Source: Alkalisalibacterium limincola (GTDB taxonomy: Bacteria; Pseudomonadota; Gammaproteobacteria; Xanthomonadales; Xanthomonadaceae). Taken from it: a DNA stretch of 64,000 nt. A program made the translations under genes and the position numbers. Position 1 is the first letter of the stretch. Each line of letters opens with the position of its first letter. The stretch spans positions 62,001 to 126,000 of the forward strand of contig NZ_VRTS01000007.1 in the NCBI RefSeq assembly GCF_008017755.1, written 5' to 3'. The notes under the pieces were generated by a model. That model was not told where the DNA came from, did not search any database, and saw only the letters and a program-made list of their open reading frames with translations. Shown one piece after another: positions 23,991 through 33,969 of this stretch.

Positions 23991-26990
23991 GTGTTCACTG
24001 AGGCAAACACCGTAGAAGCGTATGTGCGCGATCTGCTAGCAGGGCCGATCAAGGCAACACCGTCGAACGCTGTACAGGAACCCCTGCCCAGCTACGGCCC
24101 AAGCCCCAAAGGTATCGGCTGGCGCTACGCAGCCCCCTCCGAGGTGCCGCGCCAGATTCAGGAAGTGCTGGTCGAACCCTGGCTGCGTGAGGCCCTGATC
24201 CGCCTGAATCCGGAGATTGCCGCCCAGCCCGACCGGGCCGACGAGGTGCTCTACAAGCTGCGTGCCATCGTTCTGTCTGTGCGCTCGGATGGCCTGATCC
24301 GCGCCAACGAGGAGATGACCGCCTGGATGCGCGGCGAGCGCTCGATGCCCTTCGGCCCTAACAACGAGCATGTGCCGGTGCGGCTGATCGACCTGGATGA
24401 TCTGGCGCAGAACCAGTACATCGTCACCCAGCAGTTCATCTACCGCGCAGGCCCCACCGAGCGCCGTGCCGATCTGGTGTTGTTGGTAAACGGGCTGCCG
24501 CTGGTGCTGATCGAGGCCAAGACGCCAGTAAAGAAGTGCATCAGTTGGGTCGATGGCGCGGTGCAGGTGCACGACGACTACGAGAAGTTCGTGCCCGAGC
24601 TCTTCGTCTGCAACGTGTTCTCAGTGGCCACCGAGGGCAAGGCTTACCACTACGGGTCGATTGGCCTGCCGGTCAAGGACTGGGGGCCGTGGCATCTGGA
24701 TGGAAGTGGGGAGGATGGTCAGCACCACCCCCTGAAGTCGCTCAAGCTGTCAGCCGAGAGCATGTTGCGTCCGCATGTAGTGCTGGACATCCTCGGCAGC
24801 TTCACTCTGTTTGCCACGGACAAGAAGAAGCGCCGCATCAAGATCATCTGCCGCTATCAGCAGTTTGAAGCGGCCAACAAGATCGTCGAGCGCGTGCTGG
24901 CGGGCTACCCCAGGAAAGGGCTGATCTGGCACTTCCAGGGTTCGGGCAAGTCACTGCTGATGGTGTTTGCCGCGCAGAAGCTACGGATGCACGCAGGATT
25001 GAAAAATCCCACCGTGCTGATCGTGGTGGATCGGATCGATCTCGATAGCCAGATCACGGGTACGTTCACCGGGGCGGACATTCCCAATCTGGAAAAGGCG
25101 GACACCCGCGAGAATCTGCAACAGTTGCTGGCGCAGGACGTGCGCAAGATCATCATCACCACGATCTTCAAGTTTGGAGAGGCACCCAACGGAAAATCGG
25201 GCAGCCTGAACGACCGCAGCAACATCATCGCCTTGGTGGACGAAGCCCACCGCACGCAAGAAGGCGACCTGGGCCGCAAGATGCGCGAGGCCCTGCCCAA
25301 CGCGTTTCTGTTCGGCCTGACCGGTACGCCTATCAACCGTGCCGACCGCAACACTTTCTACGCCTTCGGTGCCGACGAAGACGAGAAGGGCTACATGAGC
25401 CGGTACGGCTTCGAGGAGTCAATCCGCGACGGTGCCACGCTGAAGCTGCACTTCGAACCGCGCTTGATCGATCTGCACATCGACAAGGCCGCGCTGGACG
25501 CCGCCTACAAAGACCTGACCGGCGGCCTGTCGGATCTGGACAAGGACAACCTCGCGAAGACCGCCGCCAAGATGGCCGTGCTGGTGAAGACGCCTGAGCG
25601 CATCCGCAAGGTGTGCGAGGACATCGTCGAGCACTTCCAGACCAAGGTGGAGCCCAATGGCTTCAAGGGCCAGATCGTCACCTTCGACCGCGAGTCCTGC
25701 CTGCTGTTCAAGACTGAGCTGGACAAGCTGCTGCCGCCAGAGGCCACGGACATCGTGATGTCGGTGCAGGCGTCCGACAAGAAGGAGCATCCAGAGTACG
25801 CGGCCTATGACCGTTCACGCGATGAGGAAGAACGGCTGCTGGATCGCTTCCGCGACCCGGCCGATCCGCTGAAGCTGATCATCGTCACGGCCAAACTGCT
25901 GACGGGCTTCGACGCGCCCATCCTGCAGGCCATGTACCTGGACAAGCCGCTGCGCGACCACACGCTGCTGCAGGCCATCTGCCGGGTGAACCGCACCTAC
26001 TCCGAGCAGAAGACCCACGGCCTGATCGTCGACTACCTCGGCATCTTCGATGATGTGGCAGCAGCGCTGGAATTCGACGACCAGAGCGTCAAGCAGGTGG
26101 TCAGCAACATCCAGGAGCTGAAGGACAAACTGCCTGATGCGATGCAGAAATGCCTGACCTTCTTCGTTGGCTGCGATCGCAGCTTGCAGGGCTACGAGGG
26201 CCTGATTGCAGCGCAGCAATGCCTACCCAACAACGAGCTGCGAGACAACTTCGCCGCCGAGTACAGCGTGCTCAGCAAGATTTGGGAGGCGCTGTCACCG
26301 GACGCCGTTCTGGGCCCCTTGGAGAAGGACTACAAGTGGCTGTCGCAGGTGTACCAGTCGGTGCAGCCGTCCAGCGGTCACGGCAAGCTACTCTGGCATT
26401 CGCTGGGTGCCAAAACCATCGAGCTGATCCACCAGAACGTCCATGTCGACGCAGTGCGGGATGACCTCGATACCCTGGTCCTGGACGCCGATTTACTGGA
26501 AGCCGTGCTCTCGAACCCCGATCCGAAGAAGGCCAAGGAGATCGAGATCAAGCTCAAGCGCCGGCTGCGCGGGCATGCCGGCAACCCGAAGTTCAAAAAG
26601 CTGTCGGAACGGCTCGATGCACTCAAAGACCGTTTCGAATCCGGACAGATCAGCAGCGTCGAGTTTCTGAAGCAGCTGCTGGAGATCGCCAAGGAGACAT
26701 TGCGAGCCGAGGGGGAAGTTCCGCCGGAAGAGGACGAGGATCGCGGCAAGGCTGCGTTGACTGAACTGTTCAATGAGGTCAAGACGGCTGAGACACCCAT
26801 CATCGTTGAACGGGTAGTGACAGCCATAGACGAAATCGTCAGGTTGGTGCGGTTTCCAGGGTGGCAAGGTACCCAGGCGGGCGAGCGCGAGGTGAAGAAG
26901 GCGCTGCGCAAGACGTTGGTTGTGAAGTTTCAGCTCCGCGATGAGGATCTTTTTGAGAAAGCCTATAGCTACATCCGACAGTACTACTAG
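23991..26990 (+). CDS. hsdR: Type I restriction endonuclease subunit HsdR
   Basis: 999 residues from a GTG at 23991, three bases after hsdS. The N-terminal nuclease domain has the PD-(D/E)xK pattern RADLVLL...VLIEAKTP (Asp near 160, EAK near 174). The SF2 translocase follows with FQGSGKS (Walker A, near 315), DEAH (near 416), a LTGTPINRAD motif and the later helicase motifs around ILQAMYLDKPLRDHTLLQAICRVNR. The C-terminal helical region docks to M. This is the ATP-dependent translocating nuclease that cuts unmodified DNA. Length and motifs are complete, so it looks active. Confidence 0.95.
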   Translation: MFTEANTVEAYVRDLLAGPIKATPSNAVQEPLPSYGPSPKGIGWRYAAPSEVPRQIQEVLVEPWLREALIRLNPEIAAQPDRADEVLYKLRAIVLSVRSDGLIRANEEMTAWMRGERSMPFGPNNEHVPVRLIDLDDLAQNQYIVTQQFIYRAGPTERRADLVLLVNGLPLVLIEAKTPVKKCISWVDGAVQVHDDYEKFVPELFVCNVFSVATEGKAYHYGSIGLPVKDWGPWHLDGSGEDGQHHPLKSLKLSAESMLRPHVVLDILGSFTLFATDKKKRRIKIICRYQQFEAANKIVERVLAGYPRKGLIWHFQGSGKSLLMVFAAQKLRMHAGLKNPTVLIVVDRIDLDSQITGTFTGADIPNLEKADTRENLQQLLAQDVRKIIITTIFKFGEAPNGKSGSLNDRSNIIALVDEAHRTQEGDLGRKMREALPNAFLFGLTGTPINRADRNTFYAFGADEDEKGYMSRYGFEESIRDGATLKLHFEPRLIDLHIDKAALDAAYKDLTGGLSDLDKDNLAKTAAKMAVLVKTPERIRKVCEDIVEHFQTKVEPNGFKGQIVTFDRESCLLFKTELDKLLPPEATDIVMSVQASDKKEHPEYAAYDRSRDEEERLLDRFRDPADPLKLIIVTAKLLTGFDAPILQAMYLDKPLRDHTLLQAICRVNRTYSEQKTHGLIVDYLGIFDDVAAALEFDDQSVKQVVSNIQELKDKLPDAMQKCLTFFVGCDRSLQGYEGLIAAQQCLPNNELRDNFAAEYSVLSKIWEALSPDAVLGPLEKDYKWLSQVYQSVQPSSGHGKLLWHSLGAKTIELIHQNVHVDAVRDDLDTLVLDADLLEAVLSNPDPKKAKEIEIKLKRRLRGHAGNPKFKKLSERLDALKDRFESGQISSVEFLKQLLEIAKETLRAEGEVPPEEDEDRGKAALTELFNEVKTAETPIIVERVVTAIDEIVRLVRFPGWQGTQAGEREVKKALRKTLVVKFQLRDEDLFEKAYSYIRQYY

Positions 26991-26999
26991 GGGGCTCGA

Positions 27000-29225
27000 A
27001 TGACCGACACGAAAAGCGGCATCTCATCCAGCACAACGTGGTTTGTCGGTGCCAGTTATGGCCAGAATGACGACCAGCTGTCGCGATTCTTGTCCGACGG
27101 GATTTGGGAGAACGGCTACGAAGACAGGCACCTTGATCTGGTGCGGTCCATGCGTCCCGGAGACAGGATCGCGATCAAGTCCTCCTATACGCGGAAGCAC
27201 GACTTGCCTTTTGAGAGCCGGGGACACACGGCCTCGGTCATGGCCATCAAGGCGATCGGCATCATCACCGCGAACGTTGGTGATGGCAGACAAGTGAAGG
27301 TGGACTGGGCAGAAAAACTTGAGCCTGCACGCGAATGGTACTTCTATACGCACCGAGGGACAGTTTGGCGTGTGCAGTCTGGTGATTGGATGACAGATGG
27401 CCTCATCGCATTCGCGTTCGACGGGAAACCTCAGGACCTACTGCGATTCCAGAATGCGCCTTACTGGCAGGAGCGATTCGGGACAGCTGCTCCAGACAGG
27501 GCTCGCTTTGGATGGACCAACTTCTATGAAGCCATTGCCGACAAGCTGCTGGACTACCGTAACGATCGTGCTGCGCTGCTGAAAGGCATCCAAGAAATTT
27601 CGGGGCGCGTCGAAGGACTCGGTCACCTGGGAGAAGACAAGTATGCGGACGGGACTTCTGGCTTCATAAGGGACATCTGCCCGTTTACGACAATGGGGCT
27701 GTTCAATCGAGGTATCAAAGACTCCAACCGTAAGATCATTGCGGCTGAGTTGGCTAAGTTTCTCGGGGTCCAAGAACCAGTTCCCAAGACTTTTGAGGGG
27801 ATCCCGTTATTAAACAACCTGACCTCATGGTACTTCCCTTACGAACTCGAGCGTACTGAAGACCACATGGACGTGTTGTGGGAGGTTTTTTCTGCGGGGA
27901 TCACCTTTGCCGACACGGAAGATGACGATGCGCGGTATGAATTCGCCGAAGCATTCGATAGCGCTAGCGGTCGCCCTCGAGTTGCCTGGAATCTGACCTT
28001 CGGGCTTTACTGGGCAAGACCTTGGGCCTTCCTGAGTCTTGATCAAAACTCCCAGGCTTATGTCAGCAAAAAGCTTCAGATTCCAATTGGTCGCAATGGT
28101 CCGAAGGGGCGCTGCACAGCGGCCGACTACCTTGCGGTGATGGATGCTCTGGAGCCTCGCTTCCAGGAAGTCTCGTACCCAGTTCACTCATACCCCGAAC
28201 TTTCCCTTGAAGCTTGGTTGTACAAGGAGCCATCCAGTGAATCGGCCACTCTAGGCGAAGAGTCGGAGGACGACGATAACGACGCCTTGACGAGTGTTGT
28301 GCAGGAAGCTGTGGGCGCTTCGAAGTCCTGCAAACAATACTCAGTTGAAGACATTCTCAGCGATGGATGCTTCCTCGAACGTGCGGAGCTAGACCGACTG
28401 CTGAGCAGATTGAGGGCGAAGAGCAATTTGATTCTGCAGGGTCCACCGGGAACCGGGAAGACTTGGTTGGCGAAGCGTCTAGCGTTCGCACTTGTCGGGC
28501 AAAAGGACGAGAGCAAGGTGCGAGCAGTTCAGTTCCATCCCAACCTCTCGTATGAAGACTTTGTGCGGGGCTGGCGTCCAACGGGAGAGGGCAAGCTGTC
28601 GCTGGCGGATGGGGTCTTCATGGATGCGATCAAAGCTGCGAGCAAGAACCCGGCGTCAAAGTTTGTGGTGGTGATTGAGGAAATCAATCGCGGGAACCCG
28701 GCGCAGATTTTTGGTGAATTGTTGACTTTGCTGGAGGCAGGAAAGCGCACTCCTAGCGAAGCCTTGCAGCTTTGCTATCCCGATGCGGATGGCTCACGGA
28801 ACCCCGTGCATGTTCCTGAGAACCTCTACTTGATCGGCACGATGAACATTGCCGATAGATCGCTTGCTCTTGTTGACCTGGCACTGAGACGCCGCTTCGC
28901 GTTCGTAAGCTTGGAACCGAAGTTAGGCTCCGTATGGCGGGAGTGGGTAATCAACAAACGCGCTGTCGACCCGGCTTTGGTTGGAGATATCGAAGACAGA
29001 ATTCTAGAGCTGAACAACACGATCGCAGCGGATCGTCGTCTCGGGAAGCAGTTCGAGATCGGCCACAGCTATGTGACCCCGGTTCACCCAATGGAACCCG
29101 GAGAGACAAGGGCTTGGTTTCAACAAGTGGTTGAGACGGAGATCGGGCCGTTGCTTGAGGAATACTGGTTTGACGCGCCCGACGAAGCAATGAAGGCAAC
29201 TGAGCGGCTGACGCAGGGCTGGTGA
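27000..29225 (+). CDS. mcrB: McrB-like AAA+ GTPase with an EVE/PUA-like N-terminal domain
   Basis: 741 residues, starting nine bases after hsdR. The N-terminal 110 residues (WFVGASYGQNDDQLSRFL, MRPGDRIAIKSSYTRKH, VMAIKAIGIIT) resemble an EVE/PUA-like fold, a reader of modified bases fused to McrB in many systems. A middle region of about 340 residues is less recognisable. The McrB AAA+ domain has Walker A GPPGTGKT at 481-488, Walker B EEINRGN near 560 and the family motif MNIADRS with arginine-rich LRRRF after it. With McrC it should form a nucleotide-driven translocating nuclease acting on modified DNA. It overlaps mcrC by one base (TGATG). Confidence 0.88.
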   Translation: MTDTKSGISSSTTWFVGASYGQNDDQLSRFLSDGIWENGYEDRHLDLVRSMRPGDRIAIKSSYTRKHDLPFESRGHTASVMAIKAIGIITANVGDGRQVKVDWAEKLEPAREWYFYTHRGTVWRVQSGDWMTDGLIAFAFDGKPQDLLRFQNAPYWQERFGTAAPDRARFGWTNFYEAIADKLLDYRNDRAALLKGIQEISGRVEGLGHLGEDKYADGTSGFIRDICPFTTMGLFNRGIKDSNRKIIAAELAKFLGVQEPVPKTFEGIPLLNNLTSWYFPYELERTEDHMDVLWEVFSAGITFADTEDDDARYEFAEAFDSASGRPRVAWNLTFGLYWARPWAFLSLDQNSQAYVSKKLQIPIGRNGPKGRCTAADYLAVMDALEPRFQEVSYPVHSYPELSLEAWLYKEPSSESATLGEESEDDDNDALTSVVQEAVGASKSCKQYSVEDILSDGCFLERAELDRLLSRLRAKSNLILQGPPGTGKTWLAKRLAFALVGQKDESKVRAVQFHPNLSYEDFVRGWRPTGEGKLSLADGVFMDAIKAASKNPASKFVVVIEEINRGNPAQIFGELLTLLEAGKRTPSEALQLCYPDADGSRNPVHVPENLYLIGTMNIADRSLALVDLALRRRFAFVSLEPKLGSVWREWVINKRAVDPALVGDIEDRILELNNTIAADRRLGKQFEIGHSYVTPVHPMEPGETRAWFQQVVETEIGPLLEEYWFDAPDEAMKATERLTQGW

Positions 29226-30346
29226 TGGTCGCCAAGCCAGCGAAGGAAGCGCAGCAATTTGCGCCCGCTGAAGGATTCATCGGACGAATTCCGATAAAGA
29301 ATCTTTGGCTGCTAATGCTCTACGCATCAGAACTTTTTCGAGCTTTCGGAACTGGAAATGTAGCCTTCGAAGACGATGCGGAGGATCTGCCAGACCTAGT
29401 GGCCAAGATTCTTGCTCATGCAGTTGAGACGCGGCAGCGCCGGCGCTTGAGCTCCGGATATCGCTCTCGTGAAGCCTCGCTTAACCGTTTGCGTGGCCGC
29501 ATCGATGCGCTGACCACAGAGCGGCATCAGCTGCTAGATCGTGGACTGGTGGCATGCAGATTCGATGAGCTAACGATCGACACGCCTCGCAACCGATATG
29601 TCCGCGCGGCGTTAGAAAGCGTGTCGACGCTAGTCCGAAGTGCGGACGTTTCTCATCGCTGCCGCTCGCTAGCCAAAGGATTTCAGGTGATGGGTGTATC
29701 TGGTGAGGCGCCCACGCGCTCCCAGATGAGCGTCATTCGTTTCGGGCGCAATGATGCGGAAGATCGGTTCATGGTTGCAGCTGCCAAGCTGGCGCTCGAT
29801 CTATCGCTTCCCACGGAGACATCGGGTTCCAATGTATTGTCCCTGCCGGACCGTGAAGCGACTTGGGTGCGCGATCTATTCGAAAAAGCGGTGGGCGGCT
29901 TCTACAGTGTGGTGTTGAAGCCGCAAGGTTGGCACGTCAAGTGTGGCGGGAAGCAAGCTTGGCAGGTTGAGCACAAGACAGCTGGCATCAAAGGGATTTT
30001 GCCGGTCATGGAAACCGATGTGGTGCTCAATCACCTATCATCGGGCAGACGGGTTGTGATCGACACCAAATTCACAGACATAGTGACGAATTCTCGCTTT
30101 AGGAAGACTGTTCCAAGCAGGCATCTCTATCAAATTTATGCCTATCTACGCTCCCAGGTTGGTAGTGGCGACGCCTCCGCCGATTCTGCGAGCGGGTTGT
30201 TGCTGCATCCAGCGATCAATCAAGACGTTGACGAAACCGCGGTCATTCAAGGCCACCCTATCCGTTTTGCCACGGTTGATTTGACCGCATCACACAGCGA
30301 CATTCGAGCAAGGCTGATGAAGCTTACGGATCCTTTTCACACCTGA
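29225..30346 (+). CDS. mcrC: McrC-like nuclease subunit
   Basis: 373 residues from ATG 29225 overlapping the mcrB stop; a GTG at 29222 is an alternative. N-terminal IPIKNLWLLMLYASELF and the helical LNRLRGRID segment are typical of McrC. The C-terminal PD-(D/E)xK domain shows METDVVL (near 264) and VVIDTKF (near 281), giving the catalytic Asp, Asp and Lys. It provides the nuclease activity of an McrBC-type restriction system. G+C is only about 50%, lower than hsdR. It is the last gene of the plus-strand operon and faces the WYL gene. Confidence 0.88.
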   Translation: MVAKPAKEAQQFAPAEGFIGRIPIKNLWLLMLYASELFRAFGTGNVAFEDDAEDLPDLVAKILAHAVETRQRRRLSSGYRSREASLNRLRGRIDALTTERHQLLDRGLVACRFDELTIDTPRNRYVRAALESVSTLVRSADVSHRCRSLAKGFQVMGVSGEAPTRSQMSVIRFGRNDAEDRFMVAAAKLALDLSLPTETSGSNVLSLPDREATWVRDLFEKAVGGFYSVVLKPQGWHVKCGGKQAWQVEHKTAGIKGILPVMETDVVLNHLSSGRRVVIDTKFTDIVTNSRFRKTVPSRHLYQIYAYLRSQVGSGDASADSASGLLLHPAINQDVDETAVIQGHPIRFATVDLTASHSDIRARLMKLTDPFHT

Positions 30347-30602
30347 AGCCAAACGCAGATCCTGAGGGCAAGATTGTCTTTGGGCCGACGTGGGTCATCC
30401 TCCACATGCCAGCTTGCGAAGCGTCGATTGCAAGCCGAGGCACCTCGCACCGCTGTGGAGGAGCGTGCCTAGGCGATCGAGTTGGGGGATTAAGGTGAGC
30501 GTTTGCGGCGGGCAAAGCGCGAGATGGCAAGGCTCGAACTTTCGCCTCCTATGTGATGCACGACCGGACAGATATCGCCCCGAACGCACTTAGCTCGAGC
30601 GG
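30347..30602. other. Convergent intergenic region, mcrC/WYL
   Basis: 256 bases between convergent genes. AGGCAC and GTGCCT form a weak 6-bp inverted repeat around a 21-base stretch, but there is no T tract on either strand and no clear terminator. A GTTCGAGCC stretch on the minus strand recalls a tRNA T-arm but lacks the rest of a tRNA. Nothing else is visible. Confidence 0.4.
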
Positions 30603-31622
30603 TCAGCTTTCGTTCTGGGAGTAGTAGCTACTTGCGTCCGTCAGAACCTCTGTGATCCAGCTCCTCAGAGACTGAGGCTCCAGAATTTCGATGTGTTCTC
30701 CATACCCCAGCAGCCACCATCTCAGCTGAGCCGTGTCGCTCACCGTTGCCCTGATCAACACCCATCCGTCGTTTTCCGAAGCCTCAACCAACTGATCGTC
30801 TGACAGCCGGCTTTCGCGCACATGGTCAGCAGCGCGTTCCTCCATCTCCAGTACCAAACGGATCGGTCCCAGGTCATCGAATCCCGAGAGCACCATGTCT
30901 CGCGCCGCGGCCAGGACTGACGCGTCCGGCGCCACGGCTCTGCGATCGATTCGGGCTGCCGCATGGATGCGATGCAATGCCAGCAAACGAACATCCTTCG
31001 TCTCACCCGGCGTGCAGGCCAGATAGGTCACTCCGCCGCGTTGTATCAATCCAATGGGATGGACGTCGTAGGACTTAGGCGCTGTCCGGCCGCGAGCCTT
31101 ATACGTCATCGAGATCTGACACCTTTCGACGATTGCCCCATGAACCTCCCGAAGCACGTCCGGGGACACTTCCGGTGGCGTCAGGGGCGGCCCGCTCGGC
31201 ACAACCGCGACGGAATCGGGCCAACCCGACAGACCGCTGCGACTCTCCTTGATGTCCAGCGTTTGCCGCGCCTGGGATACGAAAGGACGAAGCTCGTCAA
31301 GCAACCCAGCAGGCAACAAGCCACGCAGGTGCTCGTTGGCCATCAGCATCACCAAGGCCTGCGCCGGAGTCATGCCAGGCAGACCAAAACTCGGCGCGTG
31401 CCTGGTCCATGACCACCCAAACGGTTTGGAGCGGTCGTCACAGACGATTGGGAACACATCGCCAAGCGCTTGCAGGTCCCGCTCTATGGATCTCTTTGAA
31501 ATTACCAGCCCCTCGGCCTCGATGCGTTTGGAAAGTTCGCCTGCGGTTATCCGGGCAGGAGCTCGCGGCAGCAGTCGCAGCATGAGCCATTGTCGGTAGA
31601 GCGTCTGACGGGTGTCAGGCAT
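30603..31622 (-). CDS. WYL-domain transcriptional regulator
   Basis: 339 residues from ATG 31622. The N-terminal winged helix (RITAGELSKRIEAEGLVISKRSIERDLQALG) is the DeoR-like HTH of WYL regulators. The central WYL Sm-like fold appears as ISMTYKARGRTAPKSYDVHPIGLIQRGGVTYLACTPG with LALHRIHAA at its end, and a C-terminal WCX-like extension follows. WYL-HTH dimers in defence islands (BrxR/CapW type) bind inverted repeats and repress neighbouring genes. Here a 13-bp inverted repeat lies in front of the upstream ATPase gene of the same transcript. Ligand unknown. Confidence 0.87.
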   Translation of the reverse strand: MPDTRQTLYRQWLMLRLLPRAPARITAGELSKRIEAEGLVISKRSIERDLQALGDVFPIVCDDRSKPFGWSWTRHAPSFGLPGMTPAQALVMLMANEHLRGLLPAGLLDELRPFVSQARQTLDIKESRSGLSGWPDSVAVVPSGPPLTPPEVSPDVLREVHGAIVERCQISMTYKARGRTAPKSYDVHPIGLIQRGGVTYLACTPGETKDVRLLALHRIHAAARIDRRAVAPDASVLAAARDMVLSGFDDLGPIRLVLEMEERAADHVRESRLSDDQLVEASENDGWVLIRATVSDTAQLRWWLLGYGEHIEILEPQSLRSWITEVLTDASSYYSQNES

Positions 31623-31654
31623 GGGTAAGTCACCACGGTGAACCTTGCCCAAGA

Positions 31655-33753
31655 CTAGACGAAGCCGACGCGGCGCGGTGGGCCGACGCACTTCAGCTGG
31701 CTCTCTTCCTCCAATGCCGCCACGAACGCCTGTGCCCCTGCGATCGGCTGAAAGCGGTGGCGGCGGGCGATCACCGCGAAGTCGCCGGGAGTCACGGTGC
31801 CCAAGACCCGGAGACGTATCGCAGTGGTTTCCGGCACCTCGACCGGCAGTTCGAGCTGTGCGAGAACCTGGGTGAGGCAACGCATGGCTTGGTTGGGCTG
31901 CAACCACTCAAAACCGATCTTGGCGTCGAACCGGCGCAGCGCAGCGGTATCGAGTTCGCCCAAGAGATTGGTGGTGGCGACGAATACGCCTGGGAACGAT
32001 TCTAGCTGGACGAGGAACTCATTGACCAAGGAGGCCTCCCAGCGGGCCTTGGCCTGGTCGCGTGCTCGCAGAAAGTTTTCAACCTCGTCGATCTGCAGGA
32101 TGGCTTTGCAGTCGCGAGCTTCCTCGAACGCCCTGGCAATCAGTCGCTCGGTCTGACCGACGAAGGGGCCGAGCAGATCGGATGCCTTCTTGACGATGGC
32201 GGGCTGATCCATTCGGGTGGCCAGCCAGCGGCCGAAGGCTGTCTTTCCCGTTCCTGGCGGCCCATGCAGCAGCAGTCGTGCGTGCGGATGGTGAATCAGT
32301 CCGGCGGCCAACTCAGCCAAATCGACAGGCGCGTTGACGAGACTCGGATCGAATTCGAGGGCTCCGCCCAAGGTATCCCGTGAGGGTAGGCCACCGAGGT
32401 GCTGGGCACGCAGGGATCGGTCGATAAGCCGCTCCAGTCGCTGGGCCGAGACTGCTGGGCTGGCTTTCACGCTCGTGACCACGCGCGCTGCGCGTCGCAG
32501 TGTGGCTGGGTTGAGCGAGGAAACGCCTGCCAGCCGTCGGCTGCTCTCGGTGTCCAGCAGTCCCTTGGCTTCGGTTTGGACCATGGCGACCCGCTGTGCG
32601 GTAGGCGGTACCTTGACCTCCATGATGATGTCGAAGCGGCGGGCAAGCGCTGGGTTGAGATGCCAGATGCTATTCGCGATCCAGATGGTCGGAACAGGAT
32701 TCGACTCGAGATGGTCGTTGAGCCACCCCTTGATCCGCTCGGCAGTGGTCTGGCCGTCCGAAAGCATGCCGCAATCGTTGAGCGCGTGATCAACCTCGTC
32801 GAAAACCAAAAGCTTGCGGTCGTCTGCCAGCACCCGCTGACACGAGGCGAACATGCACAGGCGGCGCTGGGCATTGGCGGGATCACCGTCGCCGCGGCCG
32901 TCGCCACCTCATACGCCTGGGCATTGATCGAGCGCGCAACGATCCGAGACAGCTGGGTCTTGCCCACCCCCGGAACGCCGTGCAGCAGGATGTTGACGCC
33001 CTTGCGTCGTCGGGCGACGGCGGCACGCAGGTACGACACCATCAGTGCAATGTCATCGGCGTGGTGAGGGAAATCGCCTGGAGCCAACTCCGCGTCTGGA
33101 AGTGGCCGAGCGAAGCCCGAGATGAGCTGCTCGGGAGACCACTGAGGATCTGAGTAGACCGCGGACAGCTCAGGTGTCTTGACCTGCAATTCGCTCGCCG
33201 CGTTCCAGACGGGACTCAGTTCATCGAGAATTTGGGAAACCGCCAGCTTCCCCCGGGGCAGGAACGCCTTGCGAATGCGGTCGCTCGGGATGGACAGGAT
33301 GCCGCTCCAGACGCGAACACCGTGCTGCGACAACGGGGCGAAATTCTCACAAAGATCAGAGAACGGCGGGTCGAACGCGGCGGTGATGGCAAGGGCGAGC
33401 ACCTGAGATTCCACGGCATTTAGCCCAAGCAGCGAGCGCAGGGCATTCATATTGCGGTCGAAGGGGCGGCGGAGTAGGTAGCGCTGAGCTTTGGCCTCGG
33501 CTCGTCGCCAACTACGCACCAGATGCTCGCGACGTTCGGCTATGGTGGGGTCGATATGCGAATCGACAAGCGGAGGCAGTCCAGCCAGGCGGGCTACCGC
33601 ATCGGATGCGTAGACATCGGCATCGTCCAATAACCACTTCCAGCCTTTCAATGGCACCAAAGCACGCAAGGTCCAGAGCTGACGGATATCGTTGCTCAGG
33701 CGGAGTGGTTTTGCCGAGCTGGGCTTAGCCTGCGTGAGATTATGAGTCGTCAT
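31655..33753 (-). CDS. Tandem AAA ATPase (single-base frameshift)
   Basis: From ATG 33753 (AAGGAGG upstream) the protein reads MTTHNLTQAKPSSAK with a first ATPase domain, Walker A GVPGVGKT. The frame is lost near 32890. The next frame (MFASCQRVLADDRKLLVFDEVDHAL, including Walker B) continues to 31655 and carries a second AAA domain with GPPGTGKT, LQIDEVENFL and TTNLLGELD. The total, with one base restored, is about 699 residues. The family occurs beside WYL regulators; its target is not known to me. It sits 32 bases upstream of the WYL gene, so the pair is an operon, transcribed away from the GIY-YIG gene. No nuclease or helicase domain is seen, so it may work as a remodeller or regulator. 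Confidence 0.8.
32889..32900 (-). other. Frameshift point in the tandem-AAA gene
   Basis: The two ATPase-domain frames meet in gccgcggccg. One missing base in this G/C-only run restores a continuous reading frame ending in RRLCMFASCQR. Confidence 0.75.
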
Positions 33754-33969
33754 GGGTGACCTCCTTGGTCAGCCATCATGACGCCGCATGCGACAGCCCA
33801 TGTCGCACGCGGCTGAGGTGTAGAGGGTGGTGTTCGAGGGCTGCTGAGTCCTCGCAAGGGACCGGAGAACCCTTAGGCGAGTGATCCATCCAAGCGGAGC
33901 GATGCCCACCCGTGCGCTCCCGAGACTATCACTATGAGAGGCAACAGCAACTTGGAGGCTGGTTCCAGC
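33754..33969. promoter_or_regulatory. Promoter region of the ATPase-WYL operon
   Basis: 216 bases between the ATPase start and the end of the GIY-YIG gene. Besides the 13-bp inverted repeat given separately, it holds a small hairpin (CGAGG/CCTCG). No convincing -35/-10 pair could be chosen. Confidence 0.4.
33783..33813. promoter_or_regulatory. 13-bp inverted repeat, candidate WYL operator
   Basis: Left arm GCCGCATGCGACA (33783-33795), five-base spacer GCCCA, right arm TGTCGCACGCGGC (33801-33813). Twelve of 13 positions match as reverse complements. It lies about 30-60 bases upstream of the ATPase start codon, the position for a repressor site. Binding by the downstream-encoded WYL protein is inferred. 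Confidence 0.65.

Noticed and set aside
30500-30602. Possible tRNA on the minus strand (GTTCGAGCC T-arm-like) as an island attachment site
   Set aside because: No acceptor stem, anticodon arm or matching 3' end could be folded around it.
32889-32900. Programmed frameshifting in the tandem-AAA gene
   Set aside because: There is no slippery heptamer, and the same one-base loss occurs in six unrelated genes nearby, so an error is simpler.
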